From: Amphritea atlantica
GTDB taxonomy: Bacteria > Pseudomonadota > Gammaproteobacteria > Pseudomonadales > Balneatricaceae
Assembly (NCBI RefSeq): GCF_900111095.1
Contig: NZ_FOGB01000002.1
Span: 297,405 to 361,404, forward strand
DNA length: 64,000 nt
Direction: 5' to 3'
In this document: one piece after another, positions 28,335 through 36,974 of the stretch
Numbering within the stretch: the first letter of the stretch is position 1
Layout: each line of letters starts with the position of its first letter
Position numbers and translations under genes: made by a program
Notes under the pieces: generated by a model
The model's input: the letters and a program-made list of their open reading frames with translations, nothing else
What the model was told of the DNA's origin: nothing
Databases searched by the model: none

Positions 28335-28601
28335 ATGATTAATCACAAAATACTGGAAGGGATCAGCGAGCAGATCGGCCAGTTATTTGATCAGACCCGG
28401 CCCGGTTCGGCAGAATCTGAGATTCGGCAACAGATTAATGCCCTATTGCTGAGCGCGTTCAGGCGGATGGATCTGGTCACCCGGGAGGAGTTTGATGCTC
28501 AGAGTGCTGTTTTGGCCCGTAGCCGCGCTAAACTGGAGCAGTTACAGTCAGAGCTTGAACAGCTTGAGAAAAAGGTCGGTCAGACCGTCAATAAACCCTA
28601 G
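28335..28601 (+). CDS. ubiK: UbiK/YqiC-type accessory protein of ubiquinone synthesis
   Basis: 88 residues. The N-terminal helix IGQLFDQTRP and LVTREEFDAQSAVLARSR fit the BMFP/YqiC family, and a C-terminal coiled coil (LEQLQSELEQLEKK) is the expected trimerising part. In E. coli UbiK binds UbiJ and helps aerobic ubiquinone hydroxylation. It is divergent from the glnK operon. Confidence 0.85.
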   Translation: MINHKILEGISEQIGQLFDQTRPGSAESEIRQQINALLLSAFRRMDLVTREEFDAQSAVLARSRAKLEQLQSELEQLEKKVGQTVNKP

Positions 28602-28621
28602 TCACAGACCAAGGAAACCCT

Positions 28622-30538
28622 ATGCATCTGCCTATGTATGCCTGCATTCTGCCTGATCTGAGTTATCAGTTTGCGACTCAGGAATATCTGGGCATGATTG
28701 GCTGGCAGGGGGATGTGAGCGGCGTGCCACTGTCTCAGGTGCACTCTGAGGAAGCGCTGTTTGAGTTGCGTCATGGGATGATGCTGGCCCGTTCGAAGGG
28801 GACCGCAACACTCTCCTGGCAACCGTTTGTAGAGGATCACAATCTCTGGCTACGGCTGGAAATTTTCTGGAACCCGGTTGCCCTGCTCTATACGGTTAAT
28901 GCGATGCGAACCGGTCAGGCCGCGGGACGCATGCTGTTCCAGGACCCGCAACAGGGGTTGTTCGACTACACCCCGCAGGCGGTTATGTTACTGGATGGGG
29001 ATAACCGCATCTACCGGGTAAACCCCAGTTTTTCAGAGGTGACCGGTTTCTCTTTTGAAGATGTTGTAGGGCAGGGGCCGGGAATCGTCACCAACCGGGA
29101 GATCTCTGCCGAACTGTTCGATCATCTGTGGCAGCAACTGATGCTCAGAGGGTTCTGGGAGGGGGAGTTGTGGAACCAGCACAAAGATGGCCATAGCTAT
29201 CCGGCCTGGTATTCGCTGATGGCGCGCCGGGATGACAGTGGTGAGATCGATGGCTTTGTGGCTCAGTTTTCCGATATCAGCAGCTCCTATGGCGATCAGA
29301 ACCGCTATAGTCATGCCAGCTACGATGCCCTGACCGGATTGCCGGATGAGTTTATGCTGCTCGATCAGCTGAATCAGCAGTTGCTGAGAGACAGTCTCGG
29401 TCACCGGGGGCGAGGGTTGCTATTATTACAGCTGAACAGCACCGGGGAGGGGAGCGGGGCGCTTATCGCCGCACTGGCTGCCCGGCTCAGCGCCCAGGTG
29501 CGGGAAACCGATCTGTTGGCAATGGATCAGGAACATAACTTTGTTTTCGTGCTTGAAGATTGTCCTGATGAGATGACTCTGGAGCAGTTTGCCGATCGGA
29601 TTGGCGCGCTGCTGCAGGAACCCGTTGATATTGATGGGCAACCTTTTGTGGTTCATCACACGATGGGCGGAGTGCTGGTCGAGAATGGCGGTATCAGTGC
29701 TGAACTGATGCTGGACCGGGCCCGGCTGGTGCTGCGTACCCTGGAGAAGCAGCAGGGCTTTCGGCTGTATGATAAGTCACTGGGGAGTGGCACTGTGCTG
29801 AGTCGGGATACTCTGAGTCAGGCGGTGTCAGAGGGCTGGTTGCAGCTACGCTTTAATCCGGTTTACTCTTTGCAGGAACATCATCTCGCCGCGGCTGAGG
29901 TGTCGCTGGCACTGAACCACCCACAACAGGGAATCTTGTCGCCGGAGCAGTTTATCCCTCAGCTATCCCGTTATGGTTTACTGCAGGATTATCATCAGCA
30001 ACTGGAGCGTCAGTTGCTGCCAATGATCAAACTCTGGAGCGGCTTTGAACAGTTTCATAATCTCTGTATCAGGTTGCAGGATGAGGAGCTTTTTTCTGTA
30101 GCAGTGATCGAGCATCTGATCCGGCAGATGGTTAAGGTGGGCATACCGCCCCAGCGGCTGATGATCATTTTAAATTTTGTCCAGCTGCAACTGTTTCCCG
30201 ATGAGATCGAGGAGCTGAAAGCCCACGGGGTACTGATACTGCTGGATCCACAGCAGCACTCACTCGGACGTTTATCGCCGCAGCTGTTTCCCGATATGTT
30301 GCTGCTCAACGCAGGACTGGTGGAGCAGCAGATGCGTGATGATCGCTATATCCGTGATGTCGAGACACTGATCTCTATGGCGCGGCAGAATGATCTGGAG
30401 GTGATGGCGGAGGGGGTTCGCACCACCGGACAGATGACCCGGTTAACACAGCAGGGTTGTGTGCGCATGAGTGGTAAATATGTTGGACGTGATCTGACCC
30501 TGGAGCAGTTGGTCGAACGGTTAGATCTGGAACACTGA
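28622..30538 (+). CDS. PAS-GGDEF-EAL protein with both catalytic sites lost
   Basis: 638 residues, no membrane spans. A PAS domain lies near 118-225 (MLLDGDNRIYRVNPSFSEVTG). The GGDEF-like part (about 230-365) keeps DALTGLPDEFMLLDQL but the signature position reads DQEHNFVFVLED. The EAL-like part (about 385-635) has AAEVSLALNH instead of EALVR and no DDFGTG, although the family end VMAEGVRT and KYVG are recognisable. It should neither make nor cut c-di-GMP; it may bind a partner or act as a sensor. 20 bp after ubiK. Confidence 0.85.
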   Translation: MHLPMYACILPDLSYQFATQEYLGMIGWQGDVSGVPLSQVHSEEALFELRHGMMLARSKGTATLSWQPFVEDHNLWLRLEIFWNPVALLYTVNAMRTGQAAGRMLFQDPQQGLFDYTPQAVMLLDGDNRIYRVNPSFSEVTGFSFEDVVGQGPGIVTNREISAELFDHLWQQLMLRGFWEGELWNQHKDGHSYPAWYSLMARRDDSGEIDGFVAQFSDISSSYGDQNRYSHASYDALTGLPDEFMLLDQLNQQLLRDSLGHRGRGLLLLQLNSTGEGSGALIAALAARLSAQVRETDLLAMDQEHNFVFVLEDCPDEMTLEQFADRIGALLQEPVDIDGQPFVVHHTMGGVLVENGGISAELMLDRARLVLRTLEKQQGFRLYDKSLGSGTVLSRDTLSQAVSEGWLQLRFNPVYSLQEHHLAAAEVSLALNHPQQGILSPEQFIPQLSRYGLLQDYHQQLERQLLPMIKLWSGFEQFHNLCIRLQDEELFSVAVIEHLIRQMVKVGIPPQRLMIILNFVQLQLFPDEIEELKAHGVLILLDPQQHSLGRLSPQLFPDMLLLNAGLVEQQMRDDRYIRDVETLISMARQNDLEVMAEGVRTTGQMTRLTQQGCVRMSGKYVGRDLTLEQLVERLDLEH

Positions 30539-30592
30539 AGCAGGGCTTGGCAATAACAAGCCTGTTAAACCAATATCCAGGGATGGATTCGT

Positions 30593-32092
30593 ATGGCATT
30601 GGCAATAGTTCACACCCGGGCGCAGCTCGGTATTCAATCACCACCGGTAGCGGTGGAAGTTCATCTGTCGGGCGGTCTGCCCAGCTTTTCCATTGTGGGG
30701 ATGCCCGAAACCGGGGTAAAGGAGAGTCGCGAGCGGGTTCGCAGCTCGCTGCTTAACTGCGGCTTTGAGTTCCCGGCCCGGCGTATCACTGTCAATCTGG
30801 CACCCGCAGACCTGCCGAAAGAGGGTGGGCGTTACGACCTGGCGATAGCCATAGGCATTCTGATTGCCAGCGGACAGTTGCCGCAAAACAGTGCAGATGG
30901 TTTTGAGTTTCTGGCGGAGCTGGCGCTATCGGGTGAGCTGCGGCCGGTTTCGGGCGTCTTGCCGGTGGCGATGAGTTGTCGCAATGCTGGCCGGAGTTTG
31001 TGGCTGGCATCGGAAAATGTTGAGGAAGCCGGGTTGGTGAGTGGCTTGCATCTTTTTAGTGCAGGGTCTCTGCTGGAGGTCAGCAACCATCTGGCAGCGG
31101 CCTCTCTGATCACACCGGCGCTGGCTTCAGGGTGGCAGGCTGAAGCGGTTCAGGGGGCGGATATGTCTGATGTGCGCGGCCAGTATCAGGCAAAAAGAGC
31201 ATTGGAAATTGCCGCCGGAGGTGGGCATAACCTGTTGTTGTGCGGGCCGCCGGGCAGTGGTAAAAGCATGCTGGCCAGCCGCTTACCCGGTATTCTGCCC
31301 CCTTTGGAGCAGGACGAACGCCTGGAGATTGCGGCGATCTACTCGATTGCCGGGATACAGGAGAAAAGCCTGTTTGCTGGGGTCCGCCCATTTCGCACCC
31401 CGCATCACACCGCGTCCGCTGTGGCGCTGGTGGGCGGTGGTAGTAATCCCCGGCCAGGAGAGATCTCCCTGGCCCATCAGGGGGTGTTGTTTCTGGATGA
31501 GCTGCCTGAATACAGCCGTCAGGTGTTGGAGGTGATGCGCGAGCCGCTGGAGTCGGGGGAGATCAACATCTCCCGTGCCGCCCTGCAAACCCGCTTTCCT
31601 GCCCGGTTTCAGCTGGTTGCCGCGATGAATCCCTGTCCCTGTGGTTATCGGGGAGATCAGAGTGGCCGGTGTCGCTGTAGCCCGGATCAGGTGCAGCGCT
31701 ATCAGGCAAAAATATCGGGACCGTTATTAGACCGGATCGACCTGCAGAGTTGGGTGCCGGGACTGACTCCCGAGCAACTGATGGGGCCGGCTGAAACCAG
31801 TGAGTGCAGCAGCGCTATCAGAGCGCGGGTCGTTAGTGCCCGGGCTGTTCAGCAGCAGCGACAGGGGTGTATTAATGATCAGCTCAGCGTTAAGGAGCTG
31901 GAGCAGTATTGCCAACTGGGCACAGAGCAGCAACGTTTGCTGATGCAGGCAATGGATAAGATGGGGTTGTCAGCCCGGGCAACGCATCGGGTATTGAAGG
32001 TATCAAGAACCATTGCGGATCTGCAGGGGGAGGCGCAGATCAGTAACGCAGCGCTTCTGGAAGCTATTGGTTTGCGGCGTTCTCCGCTGTGA
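30593..32092 (+). CDS. YifB/ComM-type magnesium-chelatase-like AAA+ ATPase
   Basis: 499 residues. ChlI-like N-terminal domain (IVGMPETGVKESRERVRSSL), Walker A GPPGSGKSM near residue 218, Walker B LFLDELPEY, and a cysteine-rich insert NPCPCGYRGDQSGRCRC, then a C-terminal domain. In naturally competent gammaproteobacteria, ComM is a helicase that drives branch migration in transformation. The 3' end overlaps the convergent gene by 29 bp. Confidence 0.93.
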   Translation: MALAIVHTRAQLGIQSPPVAVEVHLSGGLPSFSIVGMPETGVKESRERVRSSLLNCGFEFPARRITVNLAPADLPKEGGRYDLAIAIGILIASGQLPQNSADGFEFLAELALSGELRPVSGVLPVAMSCRNAGRSLWLASENVEEAGLVSGLHLFSAGSLLEVSNHLAAASLITPALASGWQAEAVQGADMSDVRGQYQAKRALEIAAGGGHNLLLCGPPGSGKSMLASRLPGILPPLEQDERLEIAAIYSIAGIQEKSLFAGVRPFRTPHHTASAVALVGGGSNPRPGEISLAHQGVLFLDELPEYSRQVLEVMREPLESGEINISRAALQTRFPARFQLVAAMNPCPCGYRGDQSGRCRCSPDQVQRYQAKISGPLLDRIDLQSWVPGLTPEQLMGPAETSECSSAIRARVVSARAVQQQRQGCINDQLSVKELEQYCQLGTEQQRLLMQAMDKMGLSARATHRVLKVSRTIADLQGEAQISNAALLEAIGLRRSPL

Positions 32093-33803
32093 GTTGATAA
32101 CCGTTTTGCAGCAGATCTTTAAATTCAGCGAACGGTACCGGTTTGCTGTAAAGGTATCCCTGTGCCTGATGGCAACCAAAGCTGGCAAGGAAGTTCAGTT
32201 GCTGGAGGGTCTCAACCCCCTCAGCAATGATCTCTTTATTGAGACTGTAGGCCAGACGGATAAGGGCTTTGACAATCTCCCGGTCATCCGGGTTGTTATT
32301 GACACCCGAAACAAACGAACGGTCAATTTTCAGGCTGCCGATAGGCAGTTTTTGTAACAGAGAAAAGGAGGAATAGCCGGTACCAAAGTCATCCAGTGAA
32401 AAGTTGATACCCAGCTTATGTAACTCCTCAATACCTTCGCGAACATGCAACTCGTTATTAAACAGGGCCGATTCGGTAAGCTCAAATTCCAGTACCGAGG
32501 TATCGATAGCGTATTTTTCAATCAGTCGCTGAATCGTCCGGCAGAGATAACTGTCCTGAAACTGCCTGAAAGACAGGTTGATACTCAGGCTTTTTATCGT
32601 CAGTCCGCTCGCCAGGAGTCGTTGCATATCCTCCCCTGCCTGCTGGATCACCCAGTAACCGATCGGCACGATCAGCCCGGTACGTTCGGCGGTAGGGATA
32701 AACATATCCGGAAAGATCAGTCCCCGTTGCGGGTGTTGCCAGCGGATCAGGCCTTCAGCACCGATGATCTTACCGGACAGAATATCAACCCGGGGCTGAT
32801 AGAACAGTTCGAACTCGTTTCGTCGGATAGCGTTGATCAGCTCGGGTTCTATATTGTGATGGGGGTCCTGTTCGAAACTGCTTTGCGGGTCGAAAATAAT
32901 ATAGCTGCAACTGCTCGTTTCTTTAGCCTTGATCCTCGCCTGCGTAGCCTGATGGATCAGTGTATCCGCTTCGCAACTGTGTTCCGGGGCCAGTGCAACG
33001 CCGATGCTGCAGGGCAAAATAATTTCCAGCTCATGATAGTTGTATGGCTCAGTCAGACGGTGCAACAGCTGGATGCACAGCTGTGTGACATGCTGGGCCA
33101 GGCTGACATCGTCAGGCGTCTCCAGCAGCAGGATAAACTCGTCATTTCCCTGGCGCGAGATCAGCCCCGGCGCCAGTTCCGAAAGGCGCTGACTCATCTC
33201 TTTAACGACAACGTCACCGGCGGAATAGCCATTGATTGTGTTAAAGCGTCGGAAGCCATCCAGGTCAACATTGATCAGCGCAAAATGTTTTCCCGATCCG
33301 CCTTTTCGCAGGGCTCTCAGCCGTTCCGAAAACTCCTGATAAAATTGCTGCCGGTTCATCATGCCGGTCAGCGGGTCCAGTTGTGTCAGGCGCTCAATCT
33401 CTGAATAGTACTGGCAGATTTTAAGGTTATAGCGCAGCAATCGCTGTAATACTTCATCGGTCAGGGTATTGGTGGAGATATAGTCGCTGGCCCGCCAGAG
33501 CATCGATTCATCGATACGTTCAGGAGTCAGGTTCTGATCAAACAGGATGACTGGAATATGGGGGTACTGCTGACGCAGGTAGTGCAGCTCAGAGAGCGCG
33601 TTGGTATCGGTAAAACAGGTGTGCAGGAAAATCAGATGGGTATCTGTCTGTTCCAGCCGTTCGGTGGCCTGATCAAAGCTGCATTGCTGTACCTGGCATT
33701 GCTGCTGTTGCAGACGGTTCACGATCGCTGAGGTATCAACGCCGCAACTATCAACAATCAGACACTCCGTACGCGCTGGATTACGGCTGGCTACAGATAA
33801 CAT
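32064..33803 (-). CDS. Pseudo-receiver-GGDEF-EAL c-di-GMP protein
   Basis: 579 residues, soluble. The first ~125 residues have a receiver-like fold (LIVDSC; HLIFLHTCF; IPVILFDQN) but no clear phosphoacceptor Asp. GGDEF spans about 140-300 with RQGNDEF in place of RxGGDEF, so cyclase activity is doubtful. EAL spans about 320-570: AEGLIRW (EGL for EAL), NLSFRQF, DDFGTGYSS, KIDRSF and AEGVET are all present, so hydrolysis is likely. Convergent with yifB, overlapping it. Confidence 0.88.
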   Translation of the reverse strand: MLSVASRNPARTECLIVDSCGVDTSAIVNRLQQQQCQVQQCSFDQATERLEQTDTHLIFLHTCFTDTNALSELHYLRQQYPHIPVILFDQNLTPERIDESMLWRASDYISTNTLTDEVLQRLLRYNLKICQYYSEIERLTQLDPLTGMMNRQQFYQEFSERLRALRKGGSGKHFALINVDLDGFRRFNTINGYSAGDVVVKEMSQRLSELAPGLISRQGNDEFILLLETPDDVSLAQHVTQLCIQLLHRLTEPYNYHELEIILPCSIGVALAPEHSCEADTLIHQATQARIKAKETSSCSYIIFDPQSSFEQDPHHNIEPELINAIRRNEFELFYQPRVDILSGKIIGAEGLIRWQHPQRGLIFPDMFIPTAERTGLIVPIGYWVIQQAGEDMQRLLASGLTIKSLSINLSFRQFQDSYLCRTIQRLIEKYAIDTSVLEFELTESALFNNELHVREGIEELHKLGINFSLDDFGTGYSSFSLLQKLPIGSLKIDRSFVSGVNNNPDDREIVKALIRLAYSLNKEIIAEGVETLQQLNFLASFGCHQAQGYLYSKPVPFAEFKDLLQNGYQLTAENAANQ

Positions 33804-34065
33804 ATCGAATCTACTACTAGAGAGTAAACGACCATGTTTATTCCCGCTGTTTACTACTGATAAGACAATTCATTCCATGCGATAATTGTCCCCCTGTAAG
33901 CGCATTAAGAGTAGCACGTCAATTTCTCTAATTAAACAGTTGTTTGAGTACTTTGTGTTTTAAAACAATGAATTACAGCGGATTTTGTGGGTTTTTGCGG
34001 CAAGTTAACATTACTCTATCGGCCGTATATGAACAAAACTTTAGCAGTCAGAGTAACTATTTATA

Positions 34066-36081
34066 ATGTCGAGACTTAATCCCAAACAGCGAGAAGCGGT
34101 GGATTATATCAGTGGGCCAATGCTGGTGCTTGCCGGGGCCGGCTCGGGTAAGACCAGTGTTATCACCCGTAAAATTGCTTACCTGATCGAAAGCTGCGGT
34201 ATCAAAGCGCATAACATCGCTGCCGTGACCTTCACCAATAAGGCCTCGCGGGAGATGAAAGAGCGGGTTAATGCTCTGGTTAAAGGAAATGCCACCCGGG
34301 GACTGACCGTTTCAACCTTTCACAACCTGGGGCTGAATATTATACGCAAAGAGCATAAAACCCTGGGATTTAAGGCCGGCTTCTCACTGTTTGATGATCA
34401 GGACAGCAAGGCATTACTGAAAAGCCTGCTGTTACATCACAACGAAGAAACCGATCAACTGGACTTTATTCAGAGCACTATCTCAAACTGGAAGAACGAT
34501 ATGCTGGGGCCGGAGCAGGCTCTGGCTAAAGCTGAAGGCCCTGCAGATGTGCTGGCGGCGAGGGCGTATGAGGCCTATCAGAAGAGCCTGAAAGCCTATA
34601 ATGCGGTGGACTTTGATGATCTGATTCTGCTACCGGTGCAGTTGTTCATGAATCACGGAGCGATTCTGGAGCGCTGGCAGCAGAAGATTCGTTATCTGTT
34701 AGTGGATGAGTATCAGGATACCAACATTACCCAGTATCTGCTGGTTAAGATGCTGGTGGGTACACGGGGGATGCTGACGGTGGTGGGTGATGATGATCAG
34801 TCTATCTACTCGTGGCGTGGCGCCCGGCCAGAAAACCTGGTGCAGTTACAGCACGATTTTCCTTCACTGAAAGTGGTCAAGCTTGAGCAGAATTACCGTT
34901 CCACCGGACGTATTCTTAAAGCAGCAAACACGGTGATCTCGAATAACCCCCACGTGTTCGACAAAACCCTGTGGAGTGATATGGGGTTTGGCGATCCGAT
35001 CCGGGTGGTCTTTACCCGCAATGAAGATGCTGAATGTGAACGGATCGCCACAGAGATTCTGGATCTGCATCTGCGTAAGCGCTATCAGTTCAAGGATTTC
35101 GCGATTCTCTATCGCGGTAATCATCAGGCCCGTTTGCTGGAGCTGAAACTACAGAGCTATCAGGTACCCTATAAACTCAGTGGTGGCACCTCATTCTTCG
35201 CCCGCGCAGAGATTAAGGATATCATGTCTTACATGAAGGTGTTGGTGAACCCGGATGACGATAACGCATTTCTGAGAATTATCAATCTACCCCGCCGGGA
35301 GATCGGTCATACCACATTGCAGGGCTTGGGTGAATACGCCTCTGAACGACACTGCAGTCTGTTCAATGCCTGCAGTGAGCTGGGTCTGGAGCAGGTATTA
35401 AAACCCGCCCAGGTGGAGCGGTTGCAGCGCTTTAAGAACTGGCTCGAAGGGATCTATCAGCAGTGTGAACGGGGGGATCCTATCGATGCGATTCGCAAGA
35501 TGATAGAGGATATCGATTTTGCGGGCTGGATCGCTCAGAACAGTTCCAGTGAAGCGGTTGCTGAACGGCGCATGCAAAACGTCTGGATTCTGGTTGATTC
35601 GCTCCGCAATACCCTGGAGCGTTTGCAGGAGGATGATCCTGAGGCGGGTATTCGGGAGGCGATCGCCCGACTGGTGCTGATGGATATTATGGAGCGTCAG
35701 GAAGAGGAAGATGATTCTGACCGGGTGCAGCTGATGACGCTGCACGCCTCCAAGGGGCTGGAGTTTAACCATGTTTATCTGATGGGGATGGAGGAAGAGA
35801 TTCTCCCTCACCGCAACAGCATCGAAAATGGCGATATCGAAGAGGAACGGCGACTGGCGTATGTGGGTATCACCCGGGCAAAGCAGACGCTGACAATGAC
35901 GCTGGCGCGAAAGCGAAAACAGTTTGGTGAACTGATCGATTGTCAGCCCAGTCGTTTTCTTGATGAGCTGCCCGAGGATGATCTGGTTTATGAAGGCCGG
36001 GGCGAGGTGTGCGAAGTCACCAATAAAGCGCGGGGCAATGCGACCCTGAGTGGGTTGCGGGGATTATTGGATGATCTTTAA
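34066..36081 (+). CDS. rep: ATP-dependent DNA helicase Rep
   Basis: 671 residues, the SF1A UvrD/Rep size. Walker A LAGAGSGKTSVI near residue 25, LLVDEYQDTN (Walker B), GDDDQSIYSWRGA, LEQNYRS, and the late LMTLHASKGLEF and VGITRAK. The opening MSRLNPKQREAVDYISGP fits Rep rather than UvrD. Rep clears proteins ahead of the fork with the replicative helicase. Followed by an intrinsic terminator. Confidence 0.94.
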   Translation: MSRLNPKQREAVDYISGPMLVLAGAGSGKTSVITRKIAYLIESCGIKAHNIAAVTFTNKASREMKERVNALVKGNATRGLTVSTFHNLGLNIIRKEHKTLGFKAGFSLFDDQDSKALLKSLLLHHNEETDQLDFIQSTISNWKNDMLGPEQALAKAEGPADVLAARAYEAYQKSLKAYNAVDFDDLILLPVQLFMNHGAILERWQQKIRYLLVDEYQDTNITQYLLVKMLVGTRGMLTVVGDDDQSIYSWRGARPENLVQLQHDFPSLKVVKLEQNYRSTGRILKAANTVISNNPHVFDKTLWSDMGFGDPIRVVFTRNEDAECERIATEILDLHLRKRYQFKDFAILYRGNHQARLLELKLQSYQVPYKLSGGTSFFARAEIKDIMSYMKVLVNPDDDNAFLRIINLPRREIGHTTLQGLGEYASERHCSLFNACSELGLEQVLKPAQVERLQRFKNWLEGIYQQCERGDPIDAIRKMIEDIDFAGWIAQNSSSEAVAERRMQNVWILVDSLRNTLERLQEDDPEAGIREAIARLVLMDIMERQEEEDDSDRVQLMTLHASKGLEFNHVYLMGMEEEILPHRNSIENGDIEEERRLAYVGITRAKQTLTMTLARKRKQFGELIDCQPSRFLDELPEDDLVYEGRGEVCEVTNKARGNATLSGLRGLLDDL

Positions 36082-36092
36082 GTAATAAAAAA

Positions 36093-36113
36093 GGCCGCAT
36101 CAGCGGCCTTTTT
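36093..36113. terminator. Bidirectional intrinsic terminator
   Basis: GGCCGC (36093-36098) and GCGGCC (36103-36108) over ATCA, with T5 after it and A6 before it. It serves both rep and the convergent cytochrome c5 gene. Confidence 0.9.
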
Positions 36114-36137
36114 CAGATTAAACATGGGGTGTTCAGT

Positions 36138-36566
36138 TTATTTGGCACTGTCTACCATATACTGAACAGCCGCTTTGATCTCTTCGTCAGAACAGGTGCC
36201 GCAGGTGCCGCGTGGGGGCATAGCGTTGAAACCATTCAGAGCACTGTGCAGCAGTGTTTCCATGCCTTTAGCACCACGGTCAGCCCAGTCGCTGGTACCA
36301 AACTTAGGCGCATTCAGTACGCCAGACGCGTGGCATGCAGAACAGCTGGCAGTGTACACTTCAGATCCGGAGCGGGCACCGGCGGCAGCTGCAGGTGCAG
36401 CGGCACCACCACAGTCATCACCTTCTACACAGACAGAACCCACTTTGGCAATACGTTCTGCTATCGCATCGTTATCAGTGTTGGCTATAGCCGAGGTGGC
36501 CAGAAAACCCAGTGCTACAGCAAACAGGGCAGAAATAGCTTTGGCAGCAAATTTACTCACAGTCAC
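36138..36566 (-). CDS. Periplasmic cytochrome c5-type protein
   Basis: 142 residues with a signal peptide (FAVALGFLATSAIANT). One heme c site CSACH at about residues 75-79 and the downstream methionine in AMPPRGTC; a second cysteine pair TCGTC near the end is typical of cytochrome c5. Acts as a soluble or membrane-loosely-bound electron carrier. An alanine-rich spacer precedes the heme domain. Confidence 0.9.
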   Translation of the reverse strand: MTVSKFAAKAISALFAVALGFLATSAIANTDNDAIAERIAKVGSVCVEGDDCGGAAAPAAAAGARSGSEVYTASCSACHASGVLNAPKFGTSDWADRGAKGMETLLHSALNGFNAMPPRGTCGTCSDEEIKAAVQYMVDSAK

Positions 36567-36905
36567 GACCTCATCATCGCTAATTTTAAAAAAGGTAGCT
36601 GTCGGGTGCCCTCAATGGGCCTGTTACAGCGTTTAGAAATAATAATTCGGCCGGGATTATAGCGGTAAATAGACACAACGAAAATGGTTGAGGTCATGAT
36701 CGGGACTAATTAATTAGTAACGAACCGCTGAAAAGGGTCAAAGATGCCCGGTTTGGCTATCATTTTGGGTAGTGAAAGTGCTTTTGTTGTTGCCTCATGG
36801 CGACGTTGGCGCTATGTTGTTGCACAATAAATTCCAACTTTAACTTCGCAGGACTGCAAGCCAGTCAGTTGTCGCATGACTTACGATACCGTAAAAGGAC
36901 TTATT
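36567..36905. other. Intergenic region, no gene seen
   Basis: About 340 bp between the divergent cytochrome c5 gene and the leader ORF at 36906. It is AT-rich near 36700-36720 (TTAATTAATTAG). I see no open frame with a start site and no clear RNA fold. Promoters for both flanking genes are presumably here, but no box is convincing. Confidence 0.5.
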
Positions 36906-36974
36906 ATGGTAACTGGTGCCTCTTTATTATGCTTTGATCGCTATCGAAGCTGCCGGTTTGCTGGGTTATTATGA
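36906..36974 (+). CDS. Possible 22-codon leader peptide
   Basis: ATG at 36906 follows AAAAGGAC at good spacing and encodes MVTGASLLCFDRYRSCRFAG plus two leucines, then TGA at 36972-36974. The stop overlaps the ATG (36971) of the downstream GGDEF-EAL gene as ATGA. This is an arrangement that commonly couples translation. It could be chance in so short a frame. Confidence 0.4.
   Translation: MVTGASLLCFDRYRSCRFAGLL

Noticed and set aside
28064..28342. 92-codon plus frame over the glnK control region
   Set aside because: It covers the sigma-54 and NtrC sites and has no family signs; its end overlaps the ubiK start.
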